Shown: in pieces, positions 60,539-64,000 of the stretch
Position numbering within the stretch: position 1 is the first letter of the stretch
How the letters are laid out: each line of letters opens with the position of its first letter
Origin: Lachnospiraceae bacterium
GTDB taxonomy: Bacteria; Bacillota; Clostridia; Lachnospirales; Lachnospiraceae
Length of the DNA: 64,000 nt
Assembly (NCBI GenBank): GCA_024695145.1
Contig: JAILIS010000047.1
Coordinates: forward strand, 1 to 64,000
Direction of reading: 5' to 3'
Program-made: the position numbers and the translations under genes
Notes under the pieces: generated by a model
Database searches by the model: none
Told to the model about the DNA's origin: nothing
Seen by the model: the letters and a program-made list of their open reading frames with translations, nothing else

Positions 60539-61432
60539 ATGCAGGGTGTGAATGTTTTTGAAAACGGAATAGGGTATATGATGAAGTGTTTACATCTGTA
60601 CACTTCGGGAACAGGGTATTTTCTGATGTATCTGCTCTGTCTTATGCTCATCGCCGTAAAGGGCAGTAAAAGGGACAGGCAGCTGTTCCTTCCCGGTGCG
60701 GTCGTGCTGCTTCTCACCGTTTACAATCCGCTCTTTCCCGTGCTTATCGACAGGGTATTTGACATAAGCAGTGAATATTACAGGTTTTTCTGGATCGCTC
60801 CGGTCATCATTCTGGTTCCGTATACGGCCGTAAAGACCATATACGGGATAAAATCAGCTGCGGCCAGGGTTTCTGCCGGCCTCCTTGTTTTGATAATGTT
60901 TATTGCAGGCGGGAATTTCGTATACGGAAACGGGTTTGACATGGCACAGAACGAATACAAGATCCCCGATGAGCTTATTGAGATATCCTCCGTCATTCAC
61001 GAAGATTCGGGTACGGAGTATACGAAAGCCTTTTTTGAGTACGAATACAACATGGAGATACGCCAGTACGATCCCAAAATGCTCCTATGCATCGACAGGG
61101 AAGAATACATATATGCGATGAACTATTCATATACGGCGGAAATGCTTTCCGACGAGGATCATCCGACAAACAGGATACTTGCTCTTCTTGTGAGAAATCA
61201 GGAGGTGGATCGTGAAGACTTTACGGATGCACTTGAAAATACGGGAACACAGTATGTTGTCCTGACAAAGGGGCATCCTCAGGCGGGTTTCATCAAAAAA
61301 GCCGGCCTGTACGAGATAGGTGATACAAAGACTCACGTCATATACAGATATGACCTCAGACAGGAACATGCATATGAACCGGTGGATTATTCCGATGCCG
61401 TTCATAAGTTCAGCTGGAGGAGGCTCAAATGA
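60539..61432 (+). CDS. Membrane protein, C-terminal portion (probably continuous with 59478..60536)
   Basis: 297 aa; SGTGYFLMYLLCLMLIAVKGSKRDRQLFLPGAVVLLLTVYNPLFP, EYYRFFWIAPVIILVPY; soluble C-terminus. Confidence 0.6.
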   Translation: MQGVNVFENGIGYMMKCLHLYTSGTGYFLMYLLCLMLIAVKGSKRDRQLFLPGAVVLLLTVYNPLFPVLIDRVFDISSEYYRFFWIAPVIILVPYTAVKTIYGIKSAAARVSAGLLVLIMFIAGGNFVYGNGFDMAQNEYKIPDELIEISSVIHEDSGTEYTKAFFEYEYNMEIRQYDPKMLLCIDREEYIYAMNYSYTAEMLSDEDHPTNRILALLVRNQEVDREDFTDALENTGTQYVVLTKGHPQAGFIKKAGLYEIGDTKTHVIYRYDLRQEHAYEPVDYSDAVHKFSWRRLK

Positions 61433-62304
61433 GACTGACTGTATTTACTCCGACATTTAACCGCAAAGAACTTCTCAGGCGTGCATATCACAGTCTGACA
61501 GAACAGACGGTCAAAGACTTCGAGTGGCTCATCGTAGACGACGGATCTACGGACGGGACAGATGAAGAAGTAAGAAAATGGATCGATGAAGCCCTCATTC
61601 CGATAAGGTATTATTACAGGTCAAACGGCGGCAAGATGAGGGCTCATAACACAGGGGTCTTCATAGCAAGGACCGAGCTGTTCGTCTGCCTTGATTCCGA
61701 TGACCGGTTTACCGAATCTGCGGTCGAGGATCTTCTCGGCGCATATGACAGTGCAAAAAGCACAGCGGCTCCGGGTACGGTCGTCGGAGGCGTGGTGGCA
61801 CATAAAGGAAACACAGATGAGAATATTTTTGGAGGGGTTGATTTTCCCGACGTCAGTGTATCAACTCTTTACGGTCTGTACCGGGCAGGGTTTTCGGGAG
61901 AGACTACTCTCATGTATGAAACGCAGCTCTTAAGGAGATTTCCCTTTCCTGAAATAGAAGGTGAAAAATATGTACCCGAAGACTATATTTATGATAAAAT
62001 AGATGGGATATGTGTGCTTGCAGTCCTGCATAAGATCGTGACCGTATGCGAGATAGTTAAAAGCGGGTACACAGATTCGGCCAAAAAGCTTAAACGCGAA
62101 AACGTCAACGCTTTTTATCTGTTTTACGAGCAAAGAGCCTTTATCACGCCTTGGGGCCTGTTGAAATTCAAATACCTCGGGCGTTATGTGATATATGCAT
62201 ACAGATCTTCCCGGCCTGTTTTTTCGGGAAGCCGATTGGGAGTATTCCCCATTTTGTGCGGATATGTTTACGGAGGTTTTTTGCTACTTACTCACAGGGA
62301 GTAG
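61429..62304 (+). CDS. Family 2 glycosyltransferase
   Basis: 291 aa; LTVFTPTFNRKELLRRAYHSLTEQTVKDFEWLIVDDGSTDGTDEEV, FVCLDSDDRFT. Confidence 0.92.
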   Translation: MRLTVFTPTFNRKELLRRAYHSLTEQTVKDFEWLIVDDGSTDGTDEEVRKWIDEALIPIRYYYRSNGGKMRAHNTGVFIARTELFVCLDSDDRFTESAVEDLLGAYDSAKSTAAPGTVVGGVVAHKGNTDENIFGGVDFPDVSVSTLYGLYRAGFSGETTLMYETQLLRRFPFPEIEGEKYVPEDYIYDKIDGICVLAVLHKIVTVCEIVKSGYTDSAKKLKRENVNAFYLFYEQRAFITPWGLLKFKYLGRYVIYAYRSSRPVFSGSRLGVFPILCGYVYGGFLLLTHRE

Positions 62305-62310
62305 AGCACA

Positions 62311-63684
62311 TTGAACCGAAAGCAGTTTGAAAAAAGAGTATATCTTTTTGTAACGGCCCTTCTGATACTGGCTCTGGAAACCGGGATAATGCTCTATGTC
62401 TGGTACTGGTATTACAACACCGGTCTTCCCAAAGCATTCTATTTCTGGGGACACTTTTTTATAGCTGCCGTTTATCTTGCGATCCTTTTGTTTTCATCGG
62501 TCATGTACGGCGGTCTCAAGATAGGGTCGTTTCGTATGATAGAACTGACCCTGTCGCAGGGTTTTGCAACACTTATCACAAATGTTCTGTTCTATGGCAT
62601 CATCTGCCTCCTGTCTTACCGATTTCCGACCGTGATACCTCTTATAACGGGGATGATAGTGCAGTGCTTTGCGGTGGGGCTGTGGATCATAGGATCCACT
62701 TTCGGATATCGCGCCCTATTCCCGCCCATTGATGTGCTGCTCATATACGGCGGAAACAGCCAGGATATCATCATTGAAAAGTTCAAGACAAGGAGACATC
62801 AGTTCAGTATCACGCGATCCATGAGTGTATCCGGTGATATCGATGAGATATGTTCCGAGGTGGGGCGGCATGAGGCCGTGATGCTCTGGGACATTCCCAA
62901 CGAGATCAGAAATACCGTATTCAAAAGCTGCTATGAGAATAACGTTGAGATATATGTCAGCCCGAAGATCATGGACATAGTTCTGAAAGGTTCGCAGAAC
63001 GTGCATTTTTTCGACACACCGCTTCTGTTTACAAAGAGCGATCCGGTCGAGGCGGAGCAGAGGCTTGTAAAGAGGCTGTTTGACATTGTGCTCGCGGTTT
63101 TAATGATAGTGATTACATCCCCGATAATGTTGATCACGGCCATATGCGTAAAAGCGTGTGACGGCGGAAGTGTTTTCTATAAGCAGACGAGATGCACACG
63201 CGGCAACAGGGAATTTTCGATCATCAAGTTCCGGTCGATGATCGAGCATGCCGAAGAGGACGGAAAAGCGAGACTGGCTTCCGTCCATGATGACAGGATC
63301 ACTCCGGTGGGACGGGTGATCAGGAAACTTCGTTTTGATGAATTCCCCCAGCTTTTCAATGTGCTTAAGGGCGACATGTCATTTGTCGGACCGCGGCCCG
63401 AGCGTCCCGAGATCATAGAAAAGTATACGAAGATAATGCCGGAATTCTCATACAGAACAAAGGTCAAGGCCGGCATCACGGGTTATGCCCAGGTATACGG
63501 GAAATATAATACAAGACCTTATGACAAGTTAAAGCTTGATCTGTATTACATCGAGAATTTTTCCGTCTGGCTCGATCTTCGTCTCATCATTCTGACTGTC
63601 AAGACGCTCTTTATGATAGGCAGTGCCGAGGGCGTCGGAGACGGATATGCACTCCCTATGGAAGAGGATGGCAATGAACAGTAA
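62311..63684 (+). CDS. Polyprenyl-phosphate sugar phosphotransferase (exopolysaccharide initiating transferase)
   Basis: 457 aa; KRLFDIVLAVLMIVITSPIML, GSVFYKQTRCTRGNREFSIIKFRSM, RKLRFDEFPQLFNVLKGDMSFVGPRPERPE, KAGITGYAQVYGKYNT. TTG start. Confidence 0.94.
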   Translation: MNRKQFEKRVYLFVTALLILALETGIMLYVWYWYYNTGLPKAFYFWGHFFIAAVYLAILLFSSVMYGGLKIGSFRMIELTLSQGFATLITNVLFYGIICLLSYRFPTVIPLITGMIVQCFAVGLWIIGSTFGYRALFPPIDVLLIYGGNSQDIIIEKFKTRRHQFSITRSMSVSGDIDEICSEVGRHEAVMLWDIPNEIRNTVFKSCYENNVEIYVSPKIMDIVLKGSQNVHFFDTPLLFTKSDPVEAEQRLVKRLFDIVLAVLMIVITSPIMLITAICVKACDGGSVFYKQTRCTRGNREFSIIKFRSMIEHAEEDGKARLASVHDDRITPVGRVIRKLRFDEFPQLFNVLKGDMSFVGPRPERPEIIEKYTKIMPEFSYRTKVKAGITGYAQVYGKYNTRPYDKLKLDLYYIENFSVWLDLRLIILTVKTLFMIGSAEGVGDGYALPMEEDGNEQ

Positions 63685-64000
63685 AGTCAGCGTCATCGTG
63701 CCGGTATACAATGTGGAAGATTACATCGCCGACACTGTCAAAAGCGTACTTGACCAGAGCTATACGGATGTGGAACTGATACTTGTCGACGACTCGTCCG
63801 ATGACAGGAGTGCGGATATAATAAGATCGTTTCTGCCCGATGAGCGGCTAAAGCTTTTGACAAACGTCAATAAAAAGGGAGCCGCGGGGGCGAGAAATAC
63901 CGGTATTGCCTCTGCTTCCGGCAGATACATAGCCTTTCTTGATTCGGATGATCTGTGGAAGAAGGATAAGCTGAGTAAGCAGACCGGGTTCATGAAACAA
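63674..64000 (+). CDS. Family 2 glycosyltransferase (truncated by window end)
   Basis: ATG at 63674; MNSKVSVIVPVYNVEDYIADTVKSVLDQSYTDVELILVDDSSDDRS...AAGARNTGIASASGRYIAFLDSDDLWKKDKLSKQ continues to the edge. Confidence 0.9.
   Translation, partial: MNSKVSVIVPVYNVEDYIADTVKSVLDQSYTDVELILVDDSSDDRSADIIRSFLPDERLKLLTNVNKKGAAGARNTGIASASGRYIAFLDSDDLWKKDKLSKQTGFMKQ

Noticed and set aside
1-64000. CRISPR arrays, rRNA genes, IS elements, toxin-antitoxin or restriction systems
   Set aside because: No regularly spaced repeats, transposase/nuclease motifs or rRNA signatures found by reading; a computed search would be needed to exclude small or divergent cases.

Overview
The window reads as a contiguous chromosomal segment from a Clostridia/Lachnospiraceae-type Firmicute. 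This is inferred from gene content and the mbl-flgF-flgG and comF-yvyF orders. It is densely packed with mostly + strand genes. I see no phage, IS element, CRISPR array or rRNA. Main blocks: tRNA-Gly and rarA; galT/galK; a four-subunit 2-oxoacid:ferredoxin oxidoreductase run that continues into a CobL/CbiT-like protein, a CPBP protease, a GH43 glycosidase and a PAS-like protein; a CdaR-type regulator with ftsEX, an M23 peptidase and a Ctp protease; an unusual run of LeuA-like protein, TIM-barrel/acyl-CoA-ligase fusion, single-chain PFOR (nifJ), Fe-S aldo-keto reductase, GGDEF, PatB/MalY and threonine aldolase; uvrB and uvrA separated by a GT2/MBOAT/DHHW cassette; a glycosyltransferase cluster; mbl-flgF-flgG-flgJ-like, recD2, comF and yvyF; a c-di-AMP module (cdaA-cdaR) with two uncharacterised membrane proteins upstream; HPr; and a surface-polysaccharide locus with large membrane proteins, one apparently split by a frameshift. 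The best leads for undescribed biology are: (i) the LeuA-like protein whose HxH metal motif reads SCSDE, coupled to the isomerase/acyl-CoA ligase fusion and PFOR; (ii) the CobL/CbiT-like protein with a degraded SAM motif behind the por genes; (iii) the membrane protein ending in what looks like a truncated, ligand-less metallo-beta-lactamase-like domain; (iv) the membrane proteins next to cdaA. All family calls come from motif recognition by eye; no database search was run.
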